Source: Candidatus Nanoarchaeia archaeon
GTDB lineage: Archaea > Nanobdellota > Nanobdellia > Woesearchaeales > JANQNE01
Direction: 5' to 3'
Assembly (NCBI GenBank): GCA_028279725.1
Contig: JANQNE010000007.1
Span: forward strand, 163,406 to 214,475
DNA length: 51,070 nucleotides
How positions within the stretch are numbered: position 1 is the stretch's first letter; every line of letters starts with the position of its first letter. This document shows positions 24,526-32,886 of this stretch, in pieces. Under the pieces are notes generated by a model, which did not search any database, had not been told where the DNA came from, and was given only the letters and a program-made list of their open reading frames with translations. The translations under genes and the position numbers were made by a program.

Positions 24526-25485
24526 TCACTCCTTTTTTTGTGCTAATGTAAACTGACTTAATAAAGCTTCTAATTGTATAAACTCATCACTTCCTTCAAC
24601 CATCCTAAACTCTATATCTCCACATTTATTGATCAGCTCAACCTTAGATCTGCCATCAATATTAAGATCCCATACTTCCTTCTGTATCTGCTTGACAACA
24701 TCCAGCCCGCTTAATCCATAATTAAGCATGATATCTAATAATTTATTTCTTGCATCTAAAAAGCTTCCTTTAATAGCAAGCTCCAAAGCCTCCTTCAACT
24801 CTTTAGGCCTAGCAACTGAAGCCATAGAAAATATAGTCTCCTCTGTTATATTCTTATTTATAGCAGCACTGCTCTGGAGTATATTCTCAGCCTTTCTGCA
24901 GTCTCCTTCACTGATCTCATAAACAGCATCTGCAACCTTCTTATCTATCTTAAGCCCTTCATCCTTGGCTATCTTATCGACAATAACTTCAATATCTTTC
25001 TTCTCAAGCGGTCTGAATCTGAACACAGCGCATCTTGATTGGATTGGATCAATGATCTTAGAAGAATAATTGCATGACAACACAAACCTGCATGTCTGTG
25101 TATAGTTCTCCATAGTTCTTCTTAATGCCTGCTGAGCCTCCTTTGTCAAAGCATCACACTCATCTAGGTATATTATCTTAAAAGGAACATCTCCAATAGC
25201 CCTTGTCCTTGCAAAATCTTTAACTTTGTTCCTTATTATATCGATCCCTCTTTCATCAGAAGCATTTAACTCTAAGAAATTACTTTTCCATTCATCTCCA
25301 AACAATCTCCTTGCAACCACTAGAGCAAGTGTTGTCTTCCCTACGCCAGCTGGACCTGAAAACAGTAGATGGGGCATATTCTTCTGCTCAACAAAAGCCT
25401 GCACTCTGTCAACTACATGCTTCTGTCCTTTGACCTCAGAAAAGGTCTGCGGCCTGTATTTTTCGATCCAGATTGCCTCACTCAT
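24526..25485 (-). CDS. rfcS: Replication factor C small subunit (clamp loader)
   Basis: RFC-S is the AAA+ ATPase that, with RFC-L, loads PCNA on primed DNA. The 319 residues begin with the RFC box (WIEKYRPQTFSEVKGQ), then Walker A GPAGVGKTT (44-52), Walker B LDECDAL (107-113), the arginine-finger SRC motif (150-152) and the C-terminal collar helices. No intein is present, unlike many archaeal rfcS genes. GGTGTTGAA precedes the ATG. The large subunit is not in the window. The coiled-coil gene follows in the same operon. Confidence 0.96.
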   Translation of the reverse strand: MSEAIWIEKYRPQTFSEVKGQKHVVDRVQAFVEQKNMPHLLFSGPAGVGKTTLALVVARRLFGDEWKSNFLELNASDERGIDIIRNKVKDFARTRAIGDVPFKIIYLDECDALTKEAQQALRRTMENYTQTCRFVLSCNYSSKIIDPIQSRCAVFRFRPLEKKDIEVIVDKIAKDEGLKIDKKVADAVYEISEGDCRKAENILQSSAAINKNITEETIFSMASVARPKELKEALELAIKGSFLDARNKLLDIMLNYGLSGLDVVKQIQKEVWDLNIDGRSKVELINKCGDIEFRMVEGSDEFIQLEALLSQFTLAQKKE

Positions 25486-25549
25486 TTCAACACCCTTATC
25501 AAAAAGAGAACTAACTACTATTTAAATGTTTATTGGATAAAAAGAAAAA

Positions 25550-25813
25550 TTATATTATGTCTTCTTCAGCAATAACCATGAAATCTCCAATCGCTATCAC
25601 TGCACTGAATGGAATCAATATATTCCCTTGCTTGTCTTTCTCAAGCTCCAATTTCTCTGTATAAGATGTAGGATTGATAAGAACCATGTGTATTAATTCG
25701 CCAGACCTTGTTTCAAAGACAATATCTCCAACTTCACCGAATCTCTTTCCTGTCTTGCTTACTACTGTTTTTCCGATTAATTGTCTTGAAAATTTTTTAT
25801 CTTCATCAGCCAT
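25550..25813 (-). CDS. PRC-barrel domain protein
   Basis: A single PRC-barrel domain of 87 residues: SRQLIGKTVVSKTGKRFGEV and GDIVFETRSGELIHMVL are typical of the small archaeal PRC-barrel proteins, whose exact role is unknown (RNA-processing or division-related roles have been proposed for some). I prefer ATG 25813 (MADEDKKF) because GAGGGGATC lies just upstream; an in-frame start at 25846 would overlap the promoter region. A textbook BRE/TATA lies at 25860-25877. Confidence 0.85.
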   Translation of the reverse strand: MADEDKKFSRQLIGKTVVSKTGKRFGEVGDIVFETRSGELIHMVLINPTSYTEKLELEKDKQGNILIPFSAVIAIGDFMVIAEEDII

Positions 25814-25859
25814 AAATGATCCCCTCGCAGTTTTATCTATAGCCAAATATAAAGCTAAG

Positions 25860-25877
25860 TAATATTTAAAGGTTTCG
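25860..25877 (-). promoter_or_regulatory. BRE/TATA promoter of the PRC-barrel gene
   Basis: On the minus strand CGAAACCTTTAAATATTA combines a purine-rich BRE (CGAAA) with a TATA core (TTTAAATA). The same 17-base GAAACCTTTAAATATTA string recurs before the TrmB-like copy 2 gene (about 42696-42712), which helps define the promoter consensus of this genome. Confidence 0.65.
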
Positions 25878-25901
25878 TTTTGTTTCTATTTGAGAGTTGT
25901 T

Positions 25902-26744
25902 CTATTTTAAAGCCTTTGTTTTTGCTAAAATAAGCCCTTCGTTGTAGCATTTCTCCCTCAATCCGCAAGAATTACATTTGTTCTCATTATCACAAAAATC
26001 AGGCACTTCTTGACTTTTTAAAAGATTATTAATAAATTTCACAGTTTCTATGACTTCTTCCCTAAGCATTGGATTCATAACAATCTCTCTTTTATCTTTT
26101 ATATCCATATAATCAATATAACCTCTTTTAACCTCAAGATTAAATTTCTCAGAAAGCAGTAGCATATAAGCAGCTATCTGTATTCTATGTCCTGGCCAAA
26201 CTCCTTCCTTGGGGGCTTTCCCAGTCTTTAGTTCTAGAGGAATAAAATAACTGTCAAAAACCTCCAGCATATCAACAATGCCTTTCAGCCCTAATCCCTC
26301 AGATTCAATCCTTACTTCTGATCTTATTTTTGGAGTTAGCTTTTCCCATAACTCTTTCCCAAAAATATTGTGCTCAGCCTTAAATCTAAAAACACTCTCC
26401 GCCCTTACTTCAGCTATATTCTCAAAAAATTTCCATGTATGCCTATAAGCGTCTATCAGAGGAAGTTGTACTCTTCTCAAACTCCCTTTGTTCTTCACAA
26501 TGACTTTCCTCAATATCTTAGTGTACTCTCTGACATACTTATTCTTTATATCTTCTAAACCATCAATCTCACTGATAGAATTCACAATCTCTTCTTCCGC
26601 CTTATTAGCCATATCAATTGCCTGATGTCTTATAGACCCCTTCACAATCGCATCCTTAGGAGGCTCAGAAAGTTTCAGTATATACTCAAGAAACATCTTC
26701 CTCTTACAATAAAGATAAGCAGAAAGCATAGTTACAGATATCAT
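25902..26744 (-). CDS. Cas4-like PD-(D/E)XK exonuclease with Fe-S cluster cysteines
   Basis: Cas4/Dna2/RecB-type nucleases trim DNA ends. The signature is complete: Cys13 near the N-terminus (YLYCKRKMFLEY) and three to four C-terminal cysteines (251, 257, 260, 266; CDNENKCNSCGLREKC) for the 4Fe-4S cluster, His40, Asp158 in GIVDML, and Glu171-x-Lys173 in PLELKTGK, followed by the QxxxY-like QIAAYMLLL helix. At 280 residues it is longer than a minimal Cas4. There is no CRISPR array or other cas gene in the window, so a role in repair is as likely as adaptation. It may be leaderless: TATA-like CTATTTAAATT lies about 25 bases upstream. Confidence 0.85.
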   Translation of the reverse strand: MISVTMLSAYLYCKRKMFLEYILKLSEPPKDAIVKGSIRHQAIDMANKAEEEIVNSISEIDGLEDIKNKYVREYTKILRKVIVKNKGSLRRVQLPLIDAYRHTWKFFENIAEVRAESVFRFKAEHNIFGKELWEKLTPKIRSEVRIESEGLGLKGIVDMLEVFDSYFIPLELKTGKAPKEGVWPGHRIQIAAYMLLLSEKFNLEVKRGYIDYMDIKDKREIVMNPMLREEVIETVKFINNLLKSQEVPDFCDNENKCNSCGLREKCYNEGLILAKTKALK

Positions 26745-26809
26745 AAACTAAGTTAACAGACTTTAATTTAAATAGATTATGTACTTTAGTCCAGTGTCCA
26801 GTGGAAAGC

Positions 26810-26823
26810 TTTTTATATTAAAC
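26810..26823 (+). promoter_or_regulatory. TATA box of tyrS, implying a leaderless message
   Basis: TTTTTATATTAAA is centred about 25 bases before the tyrS ATG (26841), so transcription should start at or next to the start codon. No ribosome-binding site is seen before this ATG. Confidence 0.6.
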
Positions 26824-26840
26824 AAAAAATAACTGGATAT

Positions 26841-27917
26841 ATGGACATTTCGACAAAATTAGAGCTGATTAAGCAGGTTGGAGAGGAGATTGTAACAGAA
26901 GAAGAGCTGAAACAGCTTCTTGAGACAAAAAAACATCCAATCGCTTATGATGGTTTTGAGCCTTCTGGTCATCTTCATATAGCTCAGGGGATTCTAAGAA
27001 AGATAAATGTAAACAAGATGTTAAAATCAGGGATAAAATTCAAGATGTGGGTTGCTGATTGGTTTGGCTGGATGAATAATAAGATGGGTGGAGACTTAGA
27101 AAAGATAAGGACAGTCGGTGAGTATCAGATCGAGACATGGAAAGCATGTGGGATGGATACAGATAAGATCGATTTCCTTTGGGCTAAAGATGTTATGTCA
27201 GATGATGAATACTGGAAAAAAGTTGTTAATATCGCAAGATCAAATACAGTAACAAGGATAACAAGATGCTCCCAGATAATGGGAAGAAGTGAATCTGAAA
27301 GCCTTAGTGCTGCACAGATATTTTATCCTTGCATGCAGTGTGCAGACATATTCCATCTTAAAGCAGATATAACTCAGTTAGGCATGGATCAAAGAAAAGT
27401 CAATATGCTTGCAAGAGAAGTTGGCCCAAAGCTTGGTTTTTGGAAACCAGTTGTTGTCAGTCATCATATGCTTATGGGCCTTGGACAGCCTCCAAAAACA
27501 GACCTTGCCGGAGCTGATAGAGGCGTAGAACTTAAGATGTCAAAATCAAAGCCAGACACTGCTATATTTATGACAGATTCTGAAGAAGACATCAAAAGAA
27601 AGATTAAGAAAGCATACTGTCCTGAAAAAATAATTGAAGAAAACCCAATCCTTGAGTACTGTAAATACATCATATTCGAAGAATTTGGTTCATTGGAGAT
27701 AAAAAGGCCGGAAAAGTTCGGAGGAGATCTTAATCTAGAATCCTATGAAAAACTAGCTAAGATTTTTGAAGCTGGAGAACTACATCCGATGGACCTTAAA
27801 GCTTCTGTAACTGGATACATAAATGAACTTATAGAGCCAGTAAGAGCTCATTTTCAAAAAAATTCCAAAGCTAAAAAATTATTGGAGCAGGTTAGAAGTT
27901 TTGAGATTACGAGGTGA
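26841..27917 (+). CDS. tyrS: Tyrosine--tRNA ligase, archaeal/eukaryotic type
   Basis: The enzyme charges tRNA-Tyr. The class I Rossmann fold carries a HIGH-like motif HLHIA (44-48) within YDGFEPSGHLHIAQG and a KMSKS loop in GVELKMSKSKPD. The spacing of tyrosine-binding residues, the C-terminal anticodon-binding region (HPMDLKASVTGYINELIEPV) and 358-residue length match archaeal TyrRS rather than TrpRS. Its last codons (ACG AGG TGA) contain a perfect GAGGTGAT ribosome-binding site for the next gene, so the two are coupled. Confidence 0.95.
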   Translation: MDISTKLELIKQVGEEIVTEEELKQLLETKKHPIAYDGFEPSGHLHIAQGILRKINVNKMLKSGIKFKMWVADWFGWMNNKMGGDLEKIRTVGEYQIETWKACGMDTDKIDFLWAKDVMSDDEYWKKVVNIARSNTVTRITRCSQIMGRSESESLSAAQIFYPCMQCADIFHLKADITQLGMDQRKVNMLAREVGPKLGFWKPVVVSHHMLMGLGQPPKTDLAGADRGVELKMSKSKPDTAIFMTDSEEDIKRKIKKAYCPEKIIEENPILEYCKYIIFEEFGSLEIKRPEKFGGDLNLESYEKLAKIFEAGELHPMDLKASVTGYINELIEPVRAHFQKNSKAKKLLEQVRSFEITR

Positions 27918-27922
27918 TTTAG

Positions 27923-28573
27923 ATAAGTTTCTCTTCAGCATTTGAGGAGTTCATCTACTCAAATGGCGCATTAGATTTTGTAACTTTTATACTTATCTTC
28001 TCTATACTTTTCTTTGGACTAAAAGCTTCAGGTGTTCTGGGAAAAGAGAAGAAAAGCCTAAATTATATAGTGGCTTTTATAGTATCTTTGTTGGTGATGG
28101 TTCCAAACATATTAGGAGTGTACCCTAGTGGTATTGACCCGGTTTCAGTTCTTCAGGAATTCCTCCCAAACATGGCTATCATGATAATAGTGATCATCCT
28201 TCTTCTTGTATTTAGTGGGCTTGCTGGACTAAAAAGCGACTTTTTCGCAAATAAACAGCACACTGTCTTCGCTCTTATATTTGTGATAACTATGAATGTA
28301 GTTGTATACTACGTAAAACCAGATTTATTTGATTTTTTCCTTATTTTCTCTACTCTAGCTGCTATCTTTTCGGGACTAAGTAAAGAACAAGGGCCTACAA
28401 CATACCTCCCAGTAACATTCGTCTCTGTATTTTTCTTTTTATTTGGCGATGCTTTCTTTGGAGCTTATGGAGGTGCACCCTGGTTGGTTTTCTTAAAAGA
28501 TCCATTAATCCAGAATTCAGCAATTGGTGTCCTTGTATTTATGATAATAATTAGATTAGTGTTTAGAGATTAA
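27923..28573 (+). CDS. Uncharacterised polytopic membrane protein, apparently starting at AUA
   Basis: Function unknown. Open reading continues upstream of the first conventional start (GTG 28070) to a stop at 27920-27922. The upstream 49 codons encode a plausible membrane helix (ALDFVTFILIFSILFFGLKA) and lead smoothly into the rest, so the gene almost surely begins before 28070. The only well-placed codon is ATA at 27923, six bases after GAGGTG (27911-27916) formed by the end of tyrS. With that start the protein has 216 residues and about five membrane helices. A base error changing ATG to ATA is the main alternative. It ends flush against the convergent M16 peptidase gene. Confidence 0.6.
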   Translation: MSFSSAFEEFIYSNGALDFVTFILIFSILFFGLKASGVLGKEKKSLNYIVAFIVSLLVMVPNILGVYPSGIDPVSVLQEFLPNMAIMIIVIILLLVFSGLAGLKSDFFANKQHTVFALIFVITMNVVVYYVKPDLFDFFLIFSTLAAIFSGLSKEQGPTTYLPVTFVSVFFFLFGDAFFGAYGGAPWLVFLKDPLIQNSAIGVLVFMIIIRLVFRD

Positions 28574-29782
28574 TCATTTCTGTTCTATCATTGCCAATGT
28601 ATAGTTCTTACCTAAATATTTCTTAGAAACTCTTCTCACATCAGCTAAACTGACTCCCTTTATCTTTCTGATATATTCCTTGATCATGCTTGCTTTTCCA
28701 ACTAATCCCCAAAAGCCAATCATATCTGCATAAGAATAAGTATCTTCAGTATGCAAAGAATGTGAACCTTCTATAAACTCCTTAGCTTCCAACAACTCTT
28801 CCTTGTTCAAATCCTGAAGCTTTCCAAACTCATCCAGTATAACTCTTTTAATCTTAGTGATATTCTTCTTGTCTGTCCCTAAATAAACTGCAAAAAAACC
28901 ATAATCACTGGCAGCTTCATGATGCACTCCGACCTCATAGGCTAATCCTCTTTTTGTTCTTATCTCATAGAACATCCTTCCGCTCTGCCCCCTTCCAAGC
29001 ACAGCTTTTATCACATCCATCACATAACTATCCTTATCTAGCCTAAATGGTGTCTTATACCCAAGAACAACGTAGGAATTTGATAACTTTTTCCTCTCAA
29101 CTACTTTTTTCGGCTTTGTCTGCCTAGGTTCTATTACTCTATTCCGTACAACAGGCTTTCCTTTTTTGATGTGAGAAAAATTTCTCTCTATCTTTTTCCT
29201 CAAACCAGGAACATTTCCTACAACTGTAACAATCATGTTGTTTGGAATATAGTATTTATGATAATAATCAAGAATATCTTTTTTAGTCATGCTGGCAACA
29301 GCTTCCCTAGCACCATATGTTGGATTCCTCGTAGGATGCTTAACAAACAAAGCTTTCTCAAATACGATCCACTGATGAAATCTCGGTTCATCTGTAACAA
29401 GCTTTATCTCATCTAAGATTATCTTCCTCTCTTTCTCAATATCTGCATCTCTGAATAAAGGGTTAAATACAATATCCCCCAATATTTTAAGTGCTATATC
29501 AAAATGCTTCTTTATTATCTTTATATGGTAGGCTGTTCTCTCATCAGAAGTATATGCATTCAATTCCCCTCCAAACTTTTCAACTTCATTTGCTAGATCT
29601 CTGCTAGAAGCATAATTCTTAGTTCCCTCAAATAACATATGCTCTATAAAATGGCTTATGCCATTTATCTTCTTAGTCTCATTATTAGAACCAGCCTTCA
29701 CCATAATTTCTATTGCAACAGATTTGGAAGGTCTCTTTTCATAAATCACAGTCATCCCATTCTTAAGTTTGAATTCTTTCAT
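28574..29782 (-). CDS. M16-family zinc peptidase (insulinase/MPP-like)
   Basis: The inverted zinc motif HFIEH (44-48) lies at the family position, with a third ligand Glu125 in IILDEIKLVTDEP, 81 residues after the first His. Other landmarks are FEGTKNYASSRDLANEVEKF, GGELNAYTSDERTAYH and the C-terminal half with LGRGQSGRMFYEIRTKRGLAYEV, whose R/Y pair binds substrate. At 402 residues it is the single-unit type that dimerises. No signal peptide is seen, so it is probably cytoplasmic. It is divergent from the M24 peptidase gene across 44 bases. Confidence 0.92.
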   Translation of the reverse strand: MKEFKLKNGMTVIYEKRPSKSVAIEIMVKAGSNNETKKINGISHFIEHMLFEGTKNYASSRDLANEVEKFGGELNAYTSDERTAYHIKIIKKHFDIALKILGDIVFNPLFRDADIEKERKIILDEIKLVTDEPRFHQWIVFEKALFVKHPTRNPTYGAREAVASMTKKDILDYYHKYYIPNNMIVTVVGNVPGLRKKIERNFSHIKKGKPVVRNRVIEPRQTKPKKVVERKKLSNSYVVLGYKTPFRLDKDSYVMDVIKAVLGRGQSGRMFYEIRTKRGLAYEVGVHHEAASDYGFFAVYLGTDKKNITKIKRVILDEFGKLQDLNKEELLEAKEFIEGSHSLHTEDTYSYADMIGFWGLVGKASMIKEYIRKIKGVSLADVRRVSKKYLGKNYTLAMIEQK

Positions 29783-29826
29783 AAAATCAAAAAATAGTTA
29801 AAGGGTTTATAATATTTACTATAAAC

Positions 29827-30549
29827 ATGGCAGGCAAGATAGAATCAATAAAAAAAGCATGTAAGATGACAGATATCATCTTCAAAGATCTTCTAAAAAA
29901 CATCTCAAATTTCAAGACAGAATCAGATATGGACAAATTTATAAGAAATGCCGCTAGAAAGCGAAAACTAAAGATCGCCTTTCCTCCAGTTGTCGCGACA
30001 GGAAAGAACGCTGCTGATCCGCATCATAAACCAAAGAATTCTAGACTAAAGGGTTTTACAGTCATAGATTTTGGAGTCAAAATCAATAATTACTGTTCTG
30101 ACATGACTCGGACATTATTTTTCGGAAAACCAAACAAAACTCAAAAAAATTTATACAATCTACTATTAAAAGTTCAAAATACAGCCATAAAAGATCTAAA
30201 ACCAAACAAAACTTACTTCAGCATAGACAAAAAAGCAAGAGAAAACCTAGGAAAACACAAAAAATATTTTATTCATGCACTTGGGCATGGAATAAGCAAA
30301 AAAGTCCACTGCAAACCAATAATCGCATCTATCTTCAAAAAGAAAAAATCTACTAAAAAAAGAGAAAAGCTCATACAGCAGGTAAAAAATACAAAAATAA
30401 ATATTAATGACACAATAACTATCGAGCCAGGAATTTATATAAAGAATAAATCAGGAATCAGAATAGAAGACACTTTAATCATAAAAAGAAGCAACGCAGA
30501 AATATTAACTAACTCTAAGAAAAAACTCTATATCTTAAAATCACCATGA
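29827..30549 (+). CDS. M24-family metallopeptidase (aminopeptidase P / Xaa-Pro dipeptidase-like)
   Basis: The pita-bread fold ligands are present: Asp81 (VIDFG), Asp92 (SDMTRT), His154 (ALGHGIS), Glu200 (TIEPGIY) and Glu214 (RIEDT). The DMTRTLFFG and GHGISKKVH patterns favour Xaa-Pro peptidases over methionine aminopeptidase. There is no N-terminal creatinase domain (240 residues). A Lys-rich insertion (about 170-190) sits between the His and Glu ligands. Its 3' end overlaps the convergent M29 gene by 22 bases. It lies among several other peptidase genes. Confidence 0.85.
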   Translation: MAGKIESIKKACKMTDIIFKDLLKNISNFKTESDMDKFIRNAARKRKLKIAFPPVVATGKNAADPHHKPKNSRLKGFTVIDFGVKINNYCSDMTRTLFFGKPNKTQKNLYNLLLKVQNTAIKDLKPNKTYFSIDKKARENLGKHKKYFIHALGHGISKKVHCKPIIASIFKKKKSTKKREKLIQQVKNTKININDTITIEPGIYIKNKSGIRIEDTLIIKRSNAEILTNSKKKLYILKSP

Positions 30550-31613
30550 TCTTGTATCAGTTTATTGTCAATATAGATCTTTCCTCCTCTTCTTAGATCT
30601 TTTATAAGATCCCAATGCACTGCTGACCTGTTCAGCTGAGCCTTATTGTTCCCGTTCCCAGTCTCTTTGTAAGCAGCTCCAAGAGCAAGATGGATAGTTC
30701 CTCCTATCTTCTCATCGAACAAAATATTCTTGACATGTGATTTTATGTTATAATTAGTTCCGATTCCAAACTCTCCTAAAAATTTAGCTCCTTTATCTGT
30801 GTTAAGGACATGATTTAATACATCTTGATTCTTATCAGCCACAGCTTTGATAACTTTTCCGTTCTTGAATGTTAACTTTATACCATCAACCTCCTTTCCC
30901 TCTTTTATTGAAGGAAAACTAAAAGCAATCTCTCCTTGAACAGAATCTTTTACAGGAGTTGTAAATACCTCCCCATCAGGCATATTATGGTGTCCATCAC
31001 ATTTTATAGCTTTCATGCCTTTTATGCTAAAGCTTAGATCAGTATCAGCTCCCACTATCCTTACGTGCTGTCCTTTATCAATTATTCTCTGCAATTTATC
31101 CATCTTCTGTGACTCTCTTTCCCAGTTTATGTTTGTTGACTTAAATACAAATGATTTAAACTCAGATAAAGACATGTTAGCTTCCTGTGCAAGAGCTTCA
31201 GTTGGATAATAAAAAATAACCCATCTTGTCCTCTCAGCTCTGTATTCAAAAAGCCTATGTAAAGCTTTAGTCCTCATAGCTATCTTTTTAGAGTTGATTG
31301 ATGCAAGCTCTCTTGTATTCAGAGGAGCTCCGATATATATCACCGCTTGTGTATTCTTCATCTCATGCATCGCTATTTTAGGGAATTTCTTCAGCTGTTC
31401 TTCAGAAGCATTCTTATAATAAGTATAAGCCTGACCAGGAATATTCATCTTAAGAACAGGATATGCTCCTCTCTGGATACATAGCTTATAGCATTCTAAA
31501 GCGAGCTCTTCTGATGCAGAATCAGCTATGATCTGCACATATTCATCTTTCTTTACCTTTGTAGAATGATCGACAAGTATCTTCGCTGCCTTTGTTATCC
31601 TTGAATCTGCCAT
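30528..31613 (-). CDS. M29-family aminopeptidase (AmpS/PepS type)
   Basis: This is a metal-dependent exopeptidase removing N-terminal residues. Conserved elements are the N-terminal AKILVDHSTKVKKDEYVQI, the central HHNMPDGEVFTTPV with metal ligands, GEFGIGTN and the C-terminal HLALGAAYKETGNGN followed by SAVHWDLI. The length of 361 residues is somewhat shorter than typical (about 370-410). A TTTTAAATA TATA-like element on the minus strand near 31637-31645 would give a leader of only a few bases. The gene diverges from pan and its end overlaps the M24 gene by 22 bases. Confidence 0.92.
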   Translation of the reverse strand: MADSRITKAAKILVDHSTKVKKDEYVQIIADSASEELALECYKLCIQRGAYPVLKMNIPGQAYTYYKNASEEQLKKFPKIAMHEMKNTQAVIYIGAPLNTRELASINSKKIAMRTKALHRLFEYRAERTRWVIFYYPTEALAQEANMSLSEFKSFVFKSTNINWERESQKMDKLQRIIDKGQHVRIVGADTDLSFSIKGMKAIKCDGHHNMPDGEVFTTPVKDSVQGEIAFSFPSIKEGKEVDGIKLTFKNGKVIKAVADKNQDVLNHVLNTDKGAKFLGEFGIGTNYNIKSHVKNILFDEKIGGTIHLALGAAYKETGNGNNKAQLNRSAVHWDLIKDLRRGGKIYIDNKLIQDHGDFKI

Positions 31614-31680
31614 AATAACATAAAAATCTACCCCTATTTAAAACTTACTAATGACTCGAAAATCGTAATTTTTGAGCAAA

Positions 31681-31690
31681 TTTTATATAT
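31681..31690 (+). promoter_or_regulatory. TATA box of pan
   Basis: TTTTATATAT lies about 25-30 bases upstream of ATG 31715 in the 101-base gap divergent from the M29 gene. The predicted initiation (about 31711) leaves a leader of only a few bases, so pan is probably leaderless. Confidence 0.55.
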
Positions 31691-31714
31691 GATTCATGCC
31701 TAAAACCAGTCAAT

Positions 31715-32854
31715 ATGGCTTCAAAAGAAGAACTTGATAAGGCAATCTACCAGTACACTGTAGATTCCAACGAACTGGAAGAGGAAAATAGGCTATTGAG
31801 AGAGACAGTTGGGAAACTGAAAGAAGAATTAGAAAAATTCAAGCTTTCACCTCTCATGGTCTGTGAAGTCAGGGATTTGATAAAAGAGCAGGCCATAATA
31901 AAGATCCCTAACGGAAACGAATTCTTGGTCAATATCTCATCTGACTGCGAAAAGATCAAGCCAGGAGATGGTGTTCTTGTTGAGCAAAAAAATCTTACGA
32001 TCATAAAAAAATTATCAATACCAAAGAAATTTGATGTTGAAAAATTTGTTATAATGGAGAAGCCAAAGATAGATTGGAAAGATGTTGGCGGATTGGATAT
32101 ACAGGTGCAGGAGGTGCAGGAGGTTGTTGAGCTTCCTCTGAAAAAACCAGAACTTTTCAAAAAGGTCGGAATAAAGCCTCCAAAAGGCATCCTCCTTTAC
32201 GGTCCTCCAGGTACAGGGAAAACACTGCTGGCAAAAGCTGTAGCTGCATCGACAAACTCAACATTTATCGAGGTTGTCGGATCAGAGCTCGTTCAAAAGT
32301 TTATAGGGGAAGGAGCAAAACTGATCAAAGAGATTTTCCAGCTGGCTAGAGAAAAAGCTCCTTCAATCGTATTCATTGATGAGATCGATGCATTAGCTGC
32401 AAAAAGGATAGAGATAGGAACTTCAGGTGAAAGAGAAGTTCAGAGAACATTCATGCAGTTCTTAGCTGAACTTGATGGATTCAAACCATTGGATAATGTG
32501 AAGATAATTGGATGCACTAATAGAAAAGATATTCTGGATCCAGCAATACTAAGGCCAGGAAGATTAGACAGGCTAATCAATGTTCCTGTCCCAAATAAAG
32601 AATCAAGATTAGAAATCTTGAAGATACATCTTAAGGATGTTAATGTTGATAAGAAATTAAATATAAAAACGATAAATAATAAGATGGAAAACTTCTCTGG
32701 CGCAGAGATCAAGGCTGTCTGTACTGAAGCAGGTTATTTCGCAATAAGGAAGAATAAGACCAAAGTTATAAAAGATGATTTGCTTAAAGGTATTGAAAAA
32801 GTAAAGAGAGAGGAAGAGCTGGAAGGAAAAGATTATATGGGCATGTTTGGATAA
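31715..32854 (+). CDS. pan: Proteasome-activating nucleotidase (PAN)
   Basis: PAN is the hexameric AAA ATPase that unfolds substrates for the 20S proteasome. Residues about 5-45 form the N-terminal coiled coil, about 48-100 the OB domain, then the AAA module with WKDVGGLDIQ, Walker A GPPGTGKT (163-170), pore loop KFIGEG (195-200), Walker B FIDEIDAL (220-227) and the second region of homology TNRKDILDPAILRPGRLDR. The C-terminus ends MGMFG rather than the usual HbYX tripeptide used to open the proteasome gate. No proteasome subunit gene is in the window. Confidence 0.93.
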   Translation: MASKEELDKAIYQYTVDSNELEEENRLLRETVGKLKEELEKFKLSPLMVCEVRDLIKEQAIIKIPNGNEFLVNISSDCEKIKPGDGVLVEQKNLTIIKKLSIPKKFDVEKFVIMEKPKIDWKDVGGLDIQVQEVQEVVELPLKKPELFKKVGIKPPKGILLYGPPGTGKTLLAKAVAASTNSTFIEVVGSELVQKFIGEGAKLIKEIFQLAREKAPSIVFIDEIDALAAKRIEIGTSGEREVQRTFMQFLAELDGFKPLDNVKIIGCTNRKDILDPAILRPGRLDRLINVPVPNKESRLEILKIHLKDVNVDKKLNIKTINNKMENFSGAEIKAVCTEAGYFAIRKNKTKVIKDDLLKGIEKVKREEELEGKDYMGMFG

Positions 32855-32855
32855 A

Positions 32856-32866
32856 CATTTAAATAC
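32856..32866 (+). promoter_or_regulatory. TATA box of the C/D box-like sRNA
   Basis: CATTTAAATACG starts two bases after the pan stop codon and is centred 25 bases before 32887, the first base of the terminal stem of the sRNA candidate. Confidence 0.55.
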
Positions 32867-32886
32867 GATTTCTCATTATCAACATT

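Noticed and set aside
25902-26744. CRISPR-Cas locus suggested by the Cas4-like gene.
   Set aside because: No repeat-spacer array and no cas1, cas2 or effector genes are present in the window.
27918-28070. A frameshift or pseudogene explanation for the membrane protein lacking a conventional start.
   Set aside because: The frame is open and coherent from 27923 to the stop with sensible membrane helices; a single unusual start codon or base error explains it without frameshift.
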